A DNA stretch of 64,000 nucleotides from Acidovorax sp. NCPPB 4044 (GTDB lineage Bacteria > Pseudomonadota > Gammaproteobacteria > Burkholderiales > Burkholderiaceae_C): NCBI RefSeq assembly GCF_028069655.1, contig NZ_JAMCOS010000001.1, positions 2,882,001 to 2,946,000 of the forward strand, given 5' to 3'. The stretch's first letter is position 1, and every line of letters begins with the position of its first letter. Positions 17,654 to 31,554 of this stretch are shown here, piece by piece. A model generated the notes under the pieces. That model was not told where the DNA came from. It did not search any database and saw only the letters and a program-made list of their open reading frames with translations. The translations under genes and the position numbers were made by a program.

Positions 17654-18841
17654 TCACTCCGGATCGGGGTATTTGAGCGCGATGCGGCGGAAATCCTCCG
17701 CCAGGTCCACGAAGGCATCCACCATGTCGGGGTCGAAATGCGAGCCCCGGCCTTTCACGATGGTGGTGCATGCCTGCTCGTGCGAGAAAGCAGGTTTGTA
17801 GACACGGCGGCTGATGAGCGCGTCGTACACGTCGGCCACGGCCATGAGCCGCGCCGACACCGGGATCGCATCGCCCGCGAGCCCCACCGGGTAGCCGCTG
17901 CCGTCCCACTTCTCCTGGTGGCTGTAGGCGATCTCCTTGGACACGCTCAGGAACGCCACGCGCATGCCCAGCCGGCGCTCCGCATCCTCGATGGCGTCGC
18001 GCCCGAGGGTGGTGTGGGTTTTCATGACCTCGAACTCCTCCGCGGTGAGCTTGCCGGGTTTCAGGAGGATGCTGTCGGGAATGCCGATCTTGCCGATGTC
18101 GTGCAGGGGCGCGGACTTGTAGAGCAGGTCGATCATGCGCTCGTTGAGCGCGCCTTCGAAGCGCGGGTGGCGCGAGAGGCGTTCGGCCAGCGCCTTCACG
18201 TAGAGCTGCGTGCGACGGATGTGGTTGCCGGTCTCGTTGTCGCGCGTCTCCGCGAGCGAGGTCATCGCCATGATGGTGACGTCCTGGATGGCCTGCACCT
18301 CCAGCGTGCGCAAGGCCACCTCGCGCTCCAGATAGGCGCTCTTGTCGCGCAGGAAATCGGCCGTGGCCTTGAGCGTCAGGTGGGTGTGCACGCGCGCCAG
18401 CAGTATGGGCGGGCTGATGGGCTTGGTGATGTAGTCGACCGCGCCCGCGGCCAGCCCCCGGCGCTCGTCCTCCGGCGTGCAGCGCGCGGTGAGGAAGATG
18501 ACCGGGATGTCGCGCGAGGCCGCATGCGCCTTGAGCTGCCGGCAGACCTCATAGCCGTCGAGCCCCGGCATCATGATGTCCAGCAGGATCAGGTCGGGGG
18601 GCGCCTCCGACTGCGCGATGCGCAGCGCCTTCTCGCCGTGGGTCGCCACCTTCACGAGGTAGTGGTCGCGCAGCAGCGTGGCCATGAGCGTCAGGTTGTC
18701 GGGCGTGTCGTCCACCACCAGCACCGTGGCGATCGACTTGTCCTGGAGCGCGTGGTCATCGGAAATCGGTAGGGTGTCCATGGTCTCTTCTGCCTCATCT
18801 CTGTCGGAGGGTCTGCGGAGGAAGGTTCTGGGGGTTGGCAT
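17654..18841 (-). CDS. Response regulator with HD-GYP c-di-GMP phosphodiesterase domain
   Basis: A 395-residue RpfG-like protein. The receiver domain (about 38-150) shows VVDDTPDNL, phospho-acceptor D88 in LLDIMMPGLDG and K140 in ITKPIS. A linker leads to the HD-GYP domain, with ETGNHIRRT, HDIGKIGIPD (H247, D248) and DGSGYPVGL (G316-Y317-P318). It probably breaks down cyclic di-GMP when phosphorylated. It lies 18 bases after the large hybrid kinase, its likely phosphodonor. An alternative start at 18781 would drop 20 residues; the longer one has a GGAGG 11 bases upstream. Confidence 0.92.
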   Translation of the reverse strand: MPTPRTFLRRPSDRDEAEETMDTLPISDDHALQDKSIATVLVVDDTPDNLTLMATLLRDHYLVKVATHGEKALRIAQSEAPPDLILLDIMMPGLDGYEVCRQLKAHAASRDIPVIFLTARCTPEDERRGLAAGAVDYITKPISPPILLARVHTHLTLKATADFLRDKSAYLEREVALRTLEVQAIQDVTIMAMTSLAETRDNETGNHIRRTQLYVKALAERLSRHPRFEGALNERMIDLLYKSAPLHDIGKIGIPDSILLKPGKLTAEEFEVMKTHTTLGRDAIEDAERRLGMRVAFLSVSKEIAYSHQEKWDGSGYPVGLAGDAIPVSARLMAVADVYDALISRRVYKPAFSHEQACTTIVKGRGSHFDPDMVDAFVDLAEDFRRIALKYPDPE

Positions 18842-18859
18842 GGCGGCCCTCGCCTCCGC

Positions 18860-23740
<4,881 letters not shown>

Positions 23741-23953
23741 AGGCCCCCCGTCGCGCCCCATGCGCAGCCGCGGGCAGGCACCGCACGCGGCGCGCCGCCC
23801 TGCCTGCGCAGGGCCCACCACATGGCAGCTACAGCAATGGAAGAGGCATCGACAACCACAGTCGCTTTGAACCTTCGCAAACGGCAAGAAACACACTGGG
23901 CAGGCATGCGCGGCAGCGCATGGCCCCCACAGTATGGCAAAAGGTAACAAACT

Positions 23954-25051
23954 ATGGATTTTTTTACACCCCTCTCCCCCTGGGTCGCCACGGCCGTCGC
24001 TGCGCTGTTCGCCGCGACCGCCGCGGCGGTCGTGCACCGGATCGCCGCGCTCCTCACCCTGCGCGCCACGCGCGGGCTGCCCGTGCTGCACACGGTGGTG
24101 AGGGCCTGCGTGCCGGTGGTACGGGTGCTGCTGCCACTGGTGGCGCTGCAGGTGGTGTGGGTGGCGGCGAGCAACGATCAGGCCCACATCGGCACGGTGC
24201 GCCACGTCGGCGGCCTGGCGCTCATCGCGGCAGCGGCCTGGCTGCTGATCGCCGCGATCGGCGGCCTGGCGGACGGGGTGATCGCACGCCATCCGGCGGA
24301 CGTGGAGGACAACCTCATGGCGCGGCGCATCGCCACGCAGGCCCGCGTGCTGTCGCGCACGGCCATGACGGGCGTGTTGATGGCTGCCCTGTCGCTCATG
24401 CTCATGACCTTTCCGGGCGCGCGGCAGGTGGGCGCCAGTCTCCTGGCCTCCGCGGGCGTGGTCGGCATCGTGGCCGGTATCGCGGCCCGGCCGGTGTTCA
24501 GCAACATCATCGCCGGCCTGCAGATCGCGCTGGCCCAGCCGATCCGGATCGACGACGTGCTGATCGTCGAAGGCGAATGGGGCCGCGTGGAGGAGATCAC
24601 GGGCACCTACGTGGTGCTGCGCATCTGGGACGAGCGCCGGCTCATCATCCCGCTGCAGTGGTTCATCGAGAACCCGTTCCAGAACTGGACCCGCACCAGT
24701 TCCGCCATCCTGGGCACCGTGTTCCTCTACACCGACTACCGCATGCCGCTGGAGCCCTTGCGCGCGGAACTCGACCGCGTGCTGGCCACGGCCCCCGAGT
24801 GGGATCAGCGTGTGAAGGTGCTGCAGCTCACCGACGTGACGGAACGCACGATCCAGATCCGGGTGCTCGTCTCGGCGCGTTCCTCGGGGCTCGCGTTCGA
24901 TCTGCGCTGCCGCGTGCGCGAGGCGCTGGTTTCGTTCATCCAGCGCGAATACCCGGAATGCCTGCCGCAGACCCGGGCCCAACTCTCCGGCGGCGAGACC
25001 CCCGAGGCTCCTTCCCGGCCGGAAGCGCCCCTGCCCGGCGCACCGGGCTGA
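23954..25051 (+). CDS. MscS-family mechanosensitive channel
   Basis: A 365-residue small-conductance mechanosensitive channel homologue with about five membrane helices. The pore helix is Gly/Ala-rich (LLASAGVVGIVAGIAARPVFSN), followed by the beta domain PIRIDDVLIVEGEWGRVEEITGTYVVLRIWDERRLIIPLQWF, which is the family hallmark, and a C-terminal soluble cage part. The last 25 residues are Pro/Glu-rich. It is divergent from the hybrid kinase with a 213-base gap, so the two may share a regulatory region. Confidence 0.92.
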   Translation: MDFFTPLSPWVATAVAALFAATAAAVVHRIAALLTLRATRGLPVLHTVVRACVPVVRVLLPLVALQVVWVAASNDQAHIGTVRHVGGLALIAAAAWLLIAAIGGLADGVIARHPADVEDNLMARRIATQARVLSRTAMTGVLMAALSLMLMTFPGARQVGASLLASAGVVGIVAGIAARPVFSNIIAGLQIALAQPIRIDDVLIVEGEWGRVEEITGTYVVLRIWDERRLIIPLQWFIENPFQNWTRTSSAILGTVFLYTDYRMPLEPLRAELDRVLATAPEWDQRVKVLQLTDVTERTIQIRVLVSARSSGLAFDLRCRVREALVSFIQREYPECLPQTRAQLSGGETPEAPSRPEAPLPGAPG

Positions 25052-25087
25052 CGCGCCGGCCCTCGTGGCGGCAGGGCGCGCTGCAGG

Positions 25088-25924
25088 TCAGCTGCCGGAA
25101 CCTTCCTTGCCGGAGCGCGTGCCAGAGGCCGCGGAGCCGCCCGCCTTCTGGCCCGTCTCCGTCGTGCCGCCCGCGGAGCTGCCGGAGCTGCCGGAGCTGC
25201 CGGAGCTGCCGGACTGGCCGGCACGCTGGGTGCGCCAGCTGTTGAAGTCGTCCGAGAACTTGCGATAGCGCTCGCTGCGCCAGCTGTCGTAGTCGCTGTC
25301 GAGATTGCGCAGTTGCTCCTCGCGCCACTGGTGGTAGTCGGGATCGTGGTGCCCGCCGTGCTGCCGGCCCTGGGGCGCGTATCCCTCCTGCTGGTCGTAT
25401 CCACCGCCCCAGCCGCTCTGCTGGCCACGGCCTCCCTGCCCGCCACCGTAGCCGCCACTGCCGTAGCCGCCGCCGTGCCCGTAGTCGCTCTGGCGACCGC
25501 CACCACCGAACGGCTCGCCCTGCGCCTGCTGCCGCCAGCCGCCGCGGTCATCCTGCGACTGCTGGCCGCCATAGCCTCCGTAGCCGCCCTGGGCGCCGCC
25601 ATACCGGCTACCGCCGCCGTAGCCGCCAGCAAAGTCTCCGCCGCGGCCGTAGCCGCCGCCCACACCCCCGTGGTTCTCGGGGTAGACGTCGCCCTGTTGC
25701 CCCCAGCGGGCGCGGCCATCGTCGTCCCAGGCCTGCTGCTGCTGACCACCGTACCCGCCACCGCCATGGCGGCCCTGCTCGGCGTAGCCGCCCTGGTGCT
25801 GCCGGCCACCACCGTACTGGCCGTAGCCTTCGCCCTGCCTGCCGCCATGGCGGCCCGATCGATCGTCGTCCTGGTCGCGCCCCTGGTTGTGGCGCTGGTA
25901 GTCCCCGTAGTCACGTGAAGCCAT
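25088..25924 (-). CDS. Gly/Gln-rich low-complexity protein with a C-terminal WR-repeat motif
   Basis: A 278-residue protein, mostly disordered. The first 190 residues are Gly-Gly-Tyr and Gln rich (for example GGYGGGSRYGGAQGGYGGYG). A conserved-looking block then reads DPDYHQWREEQLRNLDSDYD, then SWRSERYRKFSDDFNSWR: spaced Tyr/Phe-x-x-Trp-Arg units. The tail has a perfect four-copy repeat of Gly-Ser-Ser encoded by the 9-bp unit at 25175-25210. I know no function. The WR block occurs in assorted Burkholderiales stress-related or SWFGD/BON-type proteins, from memory. The start is ATG 25924, with GGAGA 7 bases upstream; an ATG at 25948 is possible. Confidence 0.8.
   Translation of the reverse strand: MASRDYGDYQRHNQGRDQDDDRSGRHGGRQGEGYGQYGGGRQHQGGYAEQGRHGGGGYGGQQQQAWDDDGRARWGQQGDVYPENHGGVGGGYGRGGDFAGGYGGGSRYGGAQGGYGGYGGQQSQDDRGGWRQQAQGEPFGGGGRQSDYGHGGGYGSGGYGGGQGGRGQQSGWGGGYDQQEGYAPQGRQHGGHHDPDYHQWREEQLRNLDSDYDSWRSERYRKFSDDFNSWRTQRAGQSGSSGSSGSSGSSAGGTTETGQKAGGSAASGTRSGKEGSGS
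25175..25210 (-). repeat. Four perfect 9-bp tandem repeats (Gly-Ser-Ser codons)
   Basis: GGAGCTGCC on the plus strand is repeated four times without mismatch, giving tandem Gly-Ser-Ser on the coding strand. A change in copy number would keep the reading frame. Confidence 0.9.
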
Positions 25925-26270
25925 TTGATCTCTCCAGAGTTCGTTCATGGTGGTTGGCACGACAAGGCGTCGCGCCCCGCTGCCCGGACCGCTTCGGCCC
26001 CGGTTCCTTCACTCTGCACCCGGGCCCGGCGCGCCCGCGTCGGCGGTCTCCTACCGCACCTGCGCAGCCGTGTCCAAATGCATTTGCGGCCGCAAGCCGT
26101 AAGCGCGCGTGGGCATCGGACACCTGACGATGCGCCCTGTTACCGATGCGCCCGGGTGCGCGGGGCGGCTCCTACAGGCGCCGGCCAGGCGCCCCGCACA
26201 CACTGACTCTCTGGTTTTTTCCATCCCTCTTTCACGATCCAGACCGACCCCTGCTGAAAGGAGCTTTTCG
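25925..26270. other. Divergent intergenic region without a gene
   Basis: A 346-base gap between the Gly-rich protein gene (minus) and the CBS-domain gene (plus), so both promoters should lie here. I see no convincing coding sequence. A purine-rich site (GAAAGGAGC) near 26256-26264 serves as the ribosome binding site of the CBS gene. Confidence 0.6.
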
Positions 26271-26744
26271 ATGCCGAATGTTTCCGATGTGATGACCCGC
26301 GGCGTGCGGACCATGGCCCCCGGCGATTCCATGGTGCTGGCCGCCCAGGCCATGCGCGAGTTGAATGTGGGCGCGATCCCCGTGTGCGACGGCGAGCGCC
26401 TCGTGGGCATGGTGACCGACCGCGACATCGTGATCCGCGGCGTGGCGCAGGAGCTGCACGACGCACGCCTCACCGAGGTCATGTCGCCCGAGCCCATCTA
26501 CTGCTTCGAGGACGATCCGGTGGACATGGCGCTGCAGGCCATGCGCGGCGAACAGATCCGCCGCCTGCCGGTGGTGGACCGCGACAAGCGCCTGGTGGGC
26601 GTGGTGTCGCTCGGCGACATGGCGACCGATGGCGACGAGCGGCACACCGGTGCGGCCATGCGGGAGATCTCCACGCCGTCGGAGCCTGATCGCTCGGGCA
26701 ATTCAGCCGCCGCCGGCAACGCGGCGGGCGGCCAGACGCGCTGA
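26271..26744 (+). CDS. Two-CBS-domain protein
   Basis: A 157-residue protein made of a tandem CBS (Bateman) pair: CBS1 about residues 3-60 (VSDVMTRGVRTMAPGDSM, GMVTDRDIVIRGVA) and CBS2 about 66-123 (TEVMSPEPIYCFEDDPVDMA, RLPVVDRDKRLVGVVSLGD). Such pairs bind adenine nucleotides and often act as stress or energy sensors. No effector domain is attached; the last 35 residues are low complexity. The ATG at 26271 has a strong GAAAGGAGC site. It is not obviously linked to its neighbours. Confidence 0.9.
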   Translation: MPNVSDVMTRGVRTMAPGDSMVLAAQAMRELNVGAIPVCDGERLVGMVTDRDIVIRGVAQELHDARLTEVMSPEPIYCFEDDPVDMALQAMRGEQIRRLPVVDRDKRLVGVVSLGDMATDGDERHTGAAMREISTPSEPDRSGNSAAAGNAAGGQTR

Positions 26745-26967
26745 CGCGCTGACGCGCGGCGCGCGCCTGTGGCTCCTGCGGAGGCGGTGACCCCGGTTCA
26801 AAGGCGTTGCAGGAGCGGTTGCGCCCCCAATGGGCGATGAAGGGACCAGTACGCGGATCGTCCCTGAAACCGGCAAGCGCCGGATCGATCTCGTTGCCGG
26901 TGGGGATCCGCTTCGGCAAACCGATACCGTATGCCAATAATCGGCAGTTTCGCTCCACGGATACTGC

Positions 26968-27447
26968 ATGGATTCCCTTTGGCTCTTGCCGTTCTTCCCG
27001 CTCGTGTGGTTCGCCGCCAGCCACATGATCGCCACGCATTCGGGCTGGCGCGCGCTCGCCGCACGGTTTCCGCAGGATGCGGCGCCGCCCTCGGGGCAGC
27101 GATTCCGGTTCGTCTCCGGGCGCATGGGCCGGGTCCACGGCATGCCCATCCATTACGCCAACTGCCTCACGGTCACCGTCGGTGCGGAGAACCTGTCGAT
27201 CTCGATGGTGTGGTTCCTGCGCCTGCACAGCCCGGCGCTCAGCCTGCCCTGGTCGCAGGTGGAAGCGGTGGAGCCGATCGCCAAAGGCCAGGATGCCCTG
27301 TTCCGCCTGCGGGGTGGCGAGGCGCCGAAGGAGTTCGTGCTGGAGGGCCGGGCCGCGCAGGCCGCGCTGGTGGCGTTCGGTGCCGCACGCGGCGTGCGGG
27401 CGCAGCCACCGGGCCACGGCCGGGCCGGCGGCGGCACCGGTCCATAA
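26968..27447 (+). CDS. Small membrane-anchored protein of unknown function
   Basis: A 159-residue protein with one N-terminal membrane segment (about residues 3-18, LWLLPFFPLVWFAASH) followed by a soluble beta-rich domain of about 110 residues, with FRFVSGRMGRVHGMPIHYAN, then LTVTVGAENLSISMVWFLRL. The tail is Gly/Pro rich. No family recognised. It lies 80 bases upstream of mutS on the same strand; no shared role is evident. Confidence 0.75.
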   Translation: MDSLWLLPFFPLVWFAASHMIATHSGWRALAARFPQDAAPPSGQRFRFVSGRMGRVHGMPIHYANCLTVTVGAENLSISMVWFLRLHSPALSLPWSQVEAVEPIAKGQDALFRLRGGEAPKEFVLEGRAAQAALVAFGAARGVRAQPPGHGRAGGGTGP

Positions 27448-27527
27448 TCCCCTCCCCCGCCCCGGGGGCGAGGCCGGCGGCCCGCTCCGCGCGGTGGCGC
27501 ATTTCCCGAATCTGAGCAAAGGCACGA

Positions 27528-30239
27528 ATGCAGCAGGCAGACGCTGGCACTCCCGACTCCCGCAACGCCCCTCCCTCCGCCGCACCGCTGGCGGCAGCGC
27601 CGACGGCGGCCGACTTCCCCCAGCACACGCCCATGATGGCGCAGTACCTCGCGCTCAAGGCCGGGCACCCGGATACGCTGCTCTTCTACCGCATGGGGGA
27701 CTTCTACGAGGTGTTCTGGGACGACGCCGAGAAGGCGGCGCGCCTGCTGGACATCACGCTCACACAGCGCGGCCAGTCGGCCGGCCGACCCGTGGTGATG
27801 GCGGGCGTGCCCTTCCATGCGCTGGAGAATTACCTGGCCCGGCTCATCAAGATGGGCGAGTCGGTCGCCATCTGCGAGCAGGTGGGCGAAGTGGGCGCCG
27901 CCAAGGGGCCGGTGGAGCGCAAGGTGGTGCGCGTGGTCACCCCCGGCACCCTCACCGACAGCGAACTGCTCCCGGACAAGGCGGAGTCGATGCTGCTGGC
28001 CGTGCACCAGGCCGCGCGTGCGCGCTGCGGGCTGGCCTGGCTGAGCGTCACCCAGGGCGTAGTGCACCTCGCCGAATGCGCCCACGACGAAGTGGGCGCG
28101 TGGATCGCCCGCATCGCCCCGAGCGAGGTGCTCTACAGCGCCGGTGTGACCGAGCGCTTCGAGCAGCACCTGCAGGCGCTGCGCCAGAACGGCGTGCTGA
28201 CCTGCCCCTTGAGCCTGCGGCCCGACTGGCAGTTCGATGCGGCGCTGGGCGCGCGCAAGCTGCTCGAACAGCTCGGCGCCGCGAGCCTCAACGCCTGGGA
28301 GGCGCAGGACCTCGCCCATGCGCATGCGGCCAGCGCCGCGTTGCTCTCCTACGCCGAGCACACGCAGGGCCGTGCGCTCACGCACATCCACGCCGTGCAG
28401 GTGCAGAAGAACGACGAACTGATCGCCCTGCCTGCCGCCACCCGGCGCAACCTCGAGCTCACGCGCACGCTGCGGGGCGAGGAGGCGCCCACGCTTTTCT
28501 CGCTGCTGGACACCTGCATGACGGGCATGGGCAGCCGCCTGCTGAGGACCTGGCTGCTGGAGCCCCGGCGCGACCGGACCGAAGCGCGCCAGCGGCTCGC
28601 CGCCACGGCCGCCTTGCGCGGCGACGGCGGCGGCGATGGCAACGACGGCAGCGGCCAGGGCACCTGGCAATCCCTGCGCGCCGCGCTGCGCGGCGTGAGC
28701 GACGTGGAACGCATCACCGCGCGCATCGCGCTGCGCCAGGTGCGTCCGCGCGAACTGGTCGCGCTCTGCAAGACGCTACAAAAAGCAGAGCAACTTTCCG
28801 AGCAGAATCGGCGGCATGAGCCACTTTTGGCTCGGATTTTCGAGCACCTGCAGGCGCCGCCCGCCTGCGGCGCGCTGCTGGGCTGCTCGATCCTGGAGGA
28901 GCCCGCGGCCCTGGTGCGCGACGGCGGCGTGATCGCCGATGGCTTCGACGCCGACCTGGACGAGCTACGCGGCATCCAGAACCACTGCGACGACTTCCTG
29001 CTGGCGCTGGAAACCCGCGAGAAAGCCCGCACGGGCATTCCCAACCTGCGCGTGCAGTTCAACAAGGTGCACGGCTTCTACATCGAAGTCACCACCAGCC
29101 ACCTGGACCGCATCCCGGACGACTACCGCCGCCGCCAGACCCTGAAGAACGCCGAGCGTTTCATCACGCCGGAGCTGAAGGCCTTCGAGGACAAGGCCCT
29201 GTCGGCGCAGGAACGTGCCCTGGCGCGCGAGAAATGGCTCTACGAGCAGGTGCTGGACCAACTGCAGCCGCACGTGCCGGCGCTCACGCGCACCGCGCAC
29301 GCCATCGCCACGCTGGACGCGCTCTGCGCGCTGGCCGAGCGCTCGCTCACGCTGGGCTGGTGCGCGCCGCAGTTCGTGCCCGAGCCCTGCATCGAGATCG
29401 AGGGCGGCCGCCACCCGGTGGTCGAGGCGCGGCTGGCGGAAACCTCGTCCGGCGCCTTCATCCCGAACCACACGCGCCTCAACGCCAACACGCGCATGCA
29501 GATCATCACCGGCCCCAACATGGGCGGTAAATCGACCTACATGCGGCAGGTGGCCCTGATCGTGCTGCTGGCCAGCTTGGGCAGCCACGTGCCGGCCGCG
29601 CGCTGCCGGCTCGGCCCCATCGACGCGATCCACACGCGCATCGGCGCGGCCGACGACCTGGCCAACGCGCAGTCCACCTTCATGATGGAGATGACCGAGG
29701 CCGCGCAGATCCTGCACGCGGCCACGCCGCATTCGCTGGTGCTCATGGACGAGATCGGCCGCGGCACCAGCACCTTCGACGGCCTGGCGCTGGCCAGCGG
29801 CATCGCCACCCACCTGCACGACCGCACGCGCGCCTTCGCCCTCTTCGCCACGCACTATTTCGAGCTGACCGAACTCGCCGCACGCCATGCGCACGCGGTG
29901 AACGTGCACGTGGGCGCGACGGAGTCGGGCTCGGACATCGTCTTCCTGCACGAAATCCAGCCCGGCCCGGCCAGCCGCAGCTACGGCATCCACGTCGCGC
30001 GGCTGGCCGGCGTGCCCGCCCCGGTGCTGAACCATGCGCGCCATGCGCTGGCGGCCCTGGAAGAGCGCGCGAGCGAGGGCGAGCGGCAGGTGGACCTGTT
30101 CGCGCCGCCGCCCGAAAGCGAAGCCCCCGGCGCCAGCGCCGTGGAAGCCGCGCTGCAGGACATCCACCCCGACGCCCTGAGCCCGCGCGAGGCCCTGGAC
30201 GCGCTCTACCAGCTCAAACGGCTCGCGCAGCCGGGCTGA
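27528..30239 (+). CDS. mutS: DNA mismatch repair protein MutS
   Basis: A 903-residue MutS, slightly longer than E. coli (853). The mismatch-reading Phe-Tyr-Glu is in [11 protein letters not shown] (59-61). The clamp and lever domains occupy the middle, and the ATPase has Walker [15 protein letters not shown] (about 661-674), SSL-like STFMMEMTE and Walker [19 protein letters not shown]. The first 35 residues are an Ala/Pro-rich extension. MutS binds mismatches and starts repair with MutL. A 47-bp AT-rich repeat (28776-28822, residues about 417-432) is embedded without changing the overall length relative to E. coli. Confidence 0.97.
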   Translation: MQQADAGTPDSRNAPPSAAPLAAAPTAADFPQHTPMMAQYLALKAGHPDTLLFYRMGDFYEVFWDDAEKAARLLDITLTQRGQSAGRPVVMAGVPFHALENYLARLIKMGESVAICEQVGEVGAAKGPVERKVVRVVTPGTLTDSELLPDKAESMLLAVHQAARARCGLAWLSVTQGVVHLAECAHDEVGAWIARIAPSEVLYSAGVTERFEQHLQALRQNGVLTCPLSLRPDWQFDAALGARKLLEQLGAASLNAWEAQDLAHAHAASAALLSYAEHTQGRALTHIHAVQVQKNDELIALPAATRRNLELTRTLRGEEAPTLFSLLDTCMTGMGSRLLRTWLLEPRRDRTEARQRLAATAALRGDGGGDGNDGSGQGTWQSLRAALRGVSDVERITARIALRQVRPRELVALCKTLQKAEQLSEQNRRHEPLLARIFEHLQAPPACGALLGCSILEEPAALVRDGGVIADGFDADLDELRGIQNHCDDFLLALETREKARTGIPNLRVQFNKVHGFYIEVTTSHLDRIPDDYRRRQTLKNAERFITPELKAFEDKALSAQERALAREKWLYEQVLDQLQPHVPALTRTAHAIATLDALCALAERSLTLGWCAPQFVPEPCIEIEGGRHPVVEARLAETSSGAFIPNHTRLNANTRMQIITGPNMGGKSTYMRQVALIVLLASLGSHVPAARCRLGPIDAIHTRIGAADDLANAQSTFMMEMTEAAQILHAATPHSLVLMDEIGRGTSTFDGLALASGIATHLHDRTRAFALFATHYFELTELAARHAHAVNVHVGATESGSDIVFLHEIQPGPASRSYGIHVARLAGVPAPVLNHARHALAALEERASEGERQVDLFAPPPESEAPGASAVEAALQDIHPDALSPREALDALYQLKRLAQPG
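28776..28822 (+). repeat. AT-rich interspersed repeat inside mutS
   Basis: CTACAAAAAGCAGAGCAACT then TTCCGAGCAGAATCGGCGGC and ATGAGCC aligns almost column by column with the copy at 2787-2834. It is translated as [16 protein letters not shown], with AT-ending codons (CAA, AAA, CTT, AAT, CAT) that are rare in the rest of mutS. Confidence 0.6.
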
Positions 30240-30314
30240 ACCACCCTGCGCCGGCCCGTGCCGGGGCTTCCTGCCCTCCCGGCGCGGGAATGTCCCCCGG
30301 GTTAAGATCCTCCG

Positions 30315-30379
30315 CGCTCCGGGGTGCACACCTGTGCTGAGATCCACACCCGCGAACTTGAACCGGGTCATTCCGGCGG
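30315..30379 (+). promoter_or_regulatory. Thiamin pyrophosphate (TPP) riboswitch
   Basis: A clear THI-box aptamer. In order: GGGGTGC (30320-30326), a GCACA/TGTGC P3 hairpin, CTGAGAT (the conserved J3/2 pyrimidine-binding loop, 30337-30343), CCACACCCG (P2 3' side), then GAACTTGAACCGGGTCATTCCGGCGG, matching the conserved CCTGAT-CTGG-TAATGCCAGCG half that grips the pyrophosphate. A short outer stem GCTC/GAGC closes it. It lies 92 bases before the first start codon of the LuxE-like gene, with GC-rich sequence between that could form an expression platform. By family knowledge, high TPP should repress the operon downstream. Confidence 0.93.
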
Positions 30380-30471
30380 AAGAAGAGCCACCGTCCCGAC
30401 GCGGCCATCAGCGGCCCCGGCGCGCGCGGGACGCCTTCGGAGCCTCCAGCCCCAGGTCGAGAAGGAATCCC

Positions 30472-31554
30472 ATGCATTCGGTCGCGCCGCTAGTCGCGGA
30501 AGTTCTCTCATTCATCGCGCAGGACGGCTGCACCGACGCGCAGTTCGACGCGCTCGCGCTGCGGCTGTTCGCGCACCAGTACGCCGCCAACGGGGCCTTC
30601 CGCGCCTTCTGCCAGGGCCGCGGCGCCACGCCGAGGAGCGTGCGGGCCTGGAGCGACATACCGCCCGTGCCCATCGACGCCTTCAAGGCGCAGGAACTGC
30701 GCTGCGAACCCGCCGCGCCCGGGGAGCGCGTCTTCATGACCAGCGGAACCACGCGCGGGGACACGCGCGGCCGGCATTTCCACCCGCGGCTGGACGTATA
30801 CGACCTGTCGATGGCGCGCAACTTCGCGCAGCGCTTCATTCACGGGCAGGCGCGCATGCCGATGGGCATCCTGTTCCCGGACGAGGACGCGATGCCGAAC
30901 TCGTCGCTCGCACACTACCTCGCGCTGGCGAAGGCGACCTTCGGGGCTCCCGGCAGCCGCCATTTTCTGGGCCCGCAGGGCACGGACTGGGACGGGCTGT
31001 GGCAGGCACTGCAATCCGCCGAGCGCACGGGCACGCCCTATGCGCTGCTGGGCGCGAGCTACAGCTTCGTGCACCTGATGGATGCGCTGCGCGCCCAGGG
31101 CCGCGCCTTCCGGCTGCCGCTGGGCAGCCGCCTGCTCGACACCGGCGGCTACAAGGGCCAGTCGCGCGAGCTGCCCCTGGAGGCGTTCTACGCGGAGCTG
31201 TCGCAGGCACTGGGCGTGCCGCGCGAACAGTGCATCAACATGTACGGCATGACCGAACTCAGCACGCAGTTCTACGACGGCGGCAATGCCGCGGTGCCTT
31301 CGGTCAAGTCGGGGCCGTACTGGATCCGCTCGCGGCTGGTGGACCCCGCCACGGGCCGCGACGTGCCGGCCGGCGAGCGCGGCATCCTCGTGCACTGCGA
31401 TCTCGCCAACGTCCATTCCGTCACCACCATCCTCACGGAAGACGTGGGCCTGTGGGCCGAGGGCGGCTTCCTGCTGCTCGGGCGGGCCGAAGGCGCGCAG
31501 GCCAAGGGCTGCTCGCTGGCGGTGGACGAATTCATGCGGGCCACCGCCGCATGA
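30472..31554 (+). CDS. LuxE-like acyl-protein synthetase
   Basis: A 360-residue LuxE-family (acyl-protein synthetase) protein. The ATP/adenylate motif is VFMTSGTTRGDTRG (about 88-100); a second ANL-like signature is INMYGMTELSTQFYD, and the C-terminal part has GERGILVHCDLANVHS and EDVGLWAEGGFLLLGR. LuxE proteins activate a carboxylate with ATP and pass the acyl group through a Cys to the partner reductase LuxC. It is the first gene after the TPP riboswitch, and its stop overlaps the reductase start (ATGA). An upstream in-frame extension from 30334 would lie in the riboswitch and is rejected; GAAGGAAT precedes the ATG. No luxA/B/D is present, so light production is not implied. Confidence 0.88.
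   Translation: MHSVAPLVAEVLSFIAQDGCTDAQFDALALRLFAHQYAANGAFRAFCQGRGATPRSVRAWSDIPPVPIDAFKAQELRCEPAAPGERVFMTSGTTRGDTRGRHFHPRLDVYDLSMARNFAQRFIHGQARMPMGILFPDEDAMPNSSLAHYLALAKATFGAPGSRHFLGPQGTDWDGLWQALQSAERTGTPYALLGASYSFVHLMDALRAQGRAFRLPLGSRLLDTGGYKGQSRELPLEAFYAELSQALGVPREQCINMYGMTELSTQFYDGGNAAVPSVKSGPYWIRSRLVDPATGRDVPAGERGILVHCDLANVHSVTTILTEDVGLWAEGGFLLLGRAEGAQAKGCSLAVDEFMRATAA

Noticed and set aside
30334..30471. Start of the LuxE-like protein at 30334.
   Set aside because: This start lies inside the TPP aptamer; the extra residues are unlike any LuxE, and a good ATG follows the aptamer.
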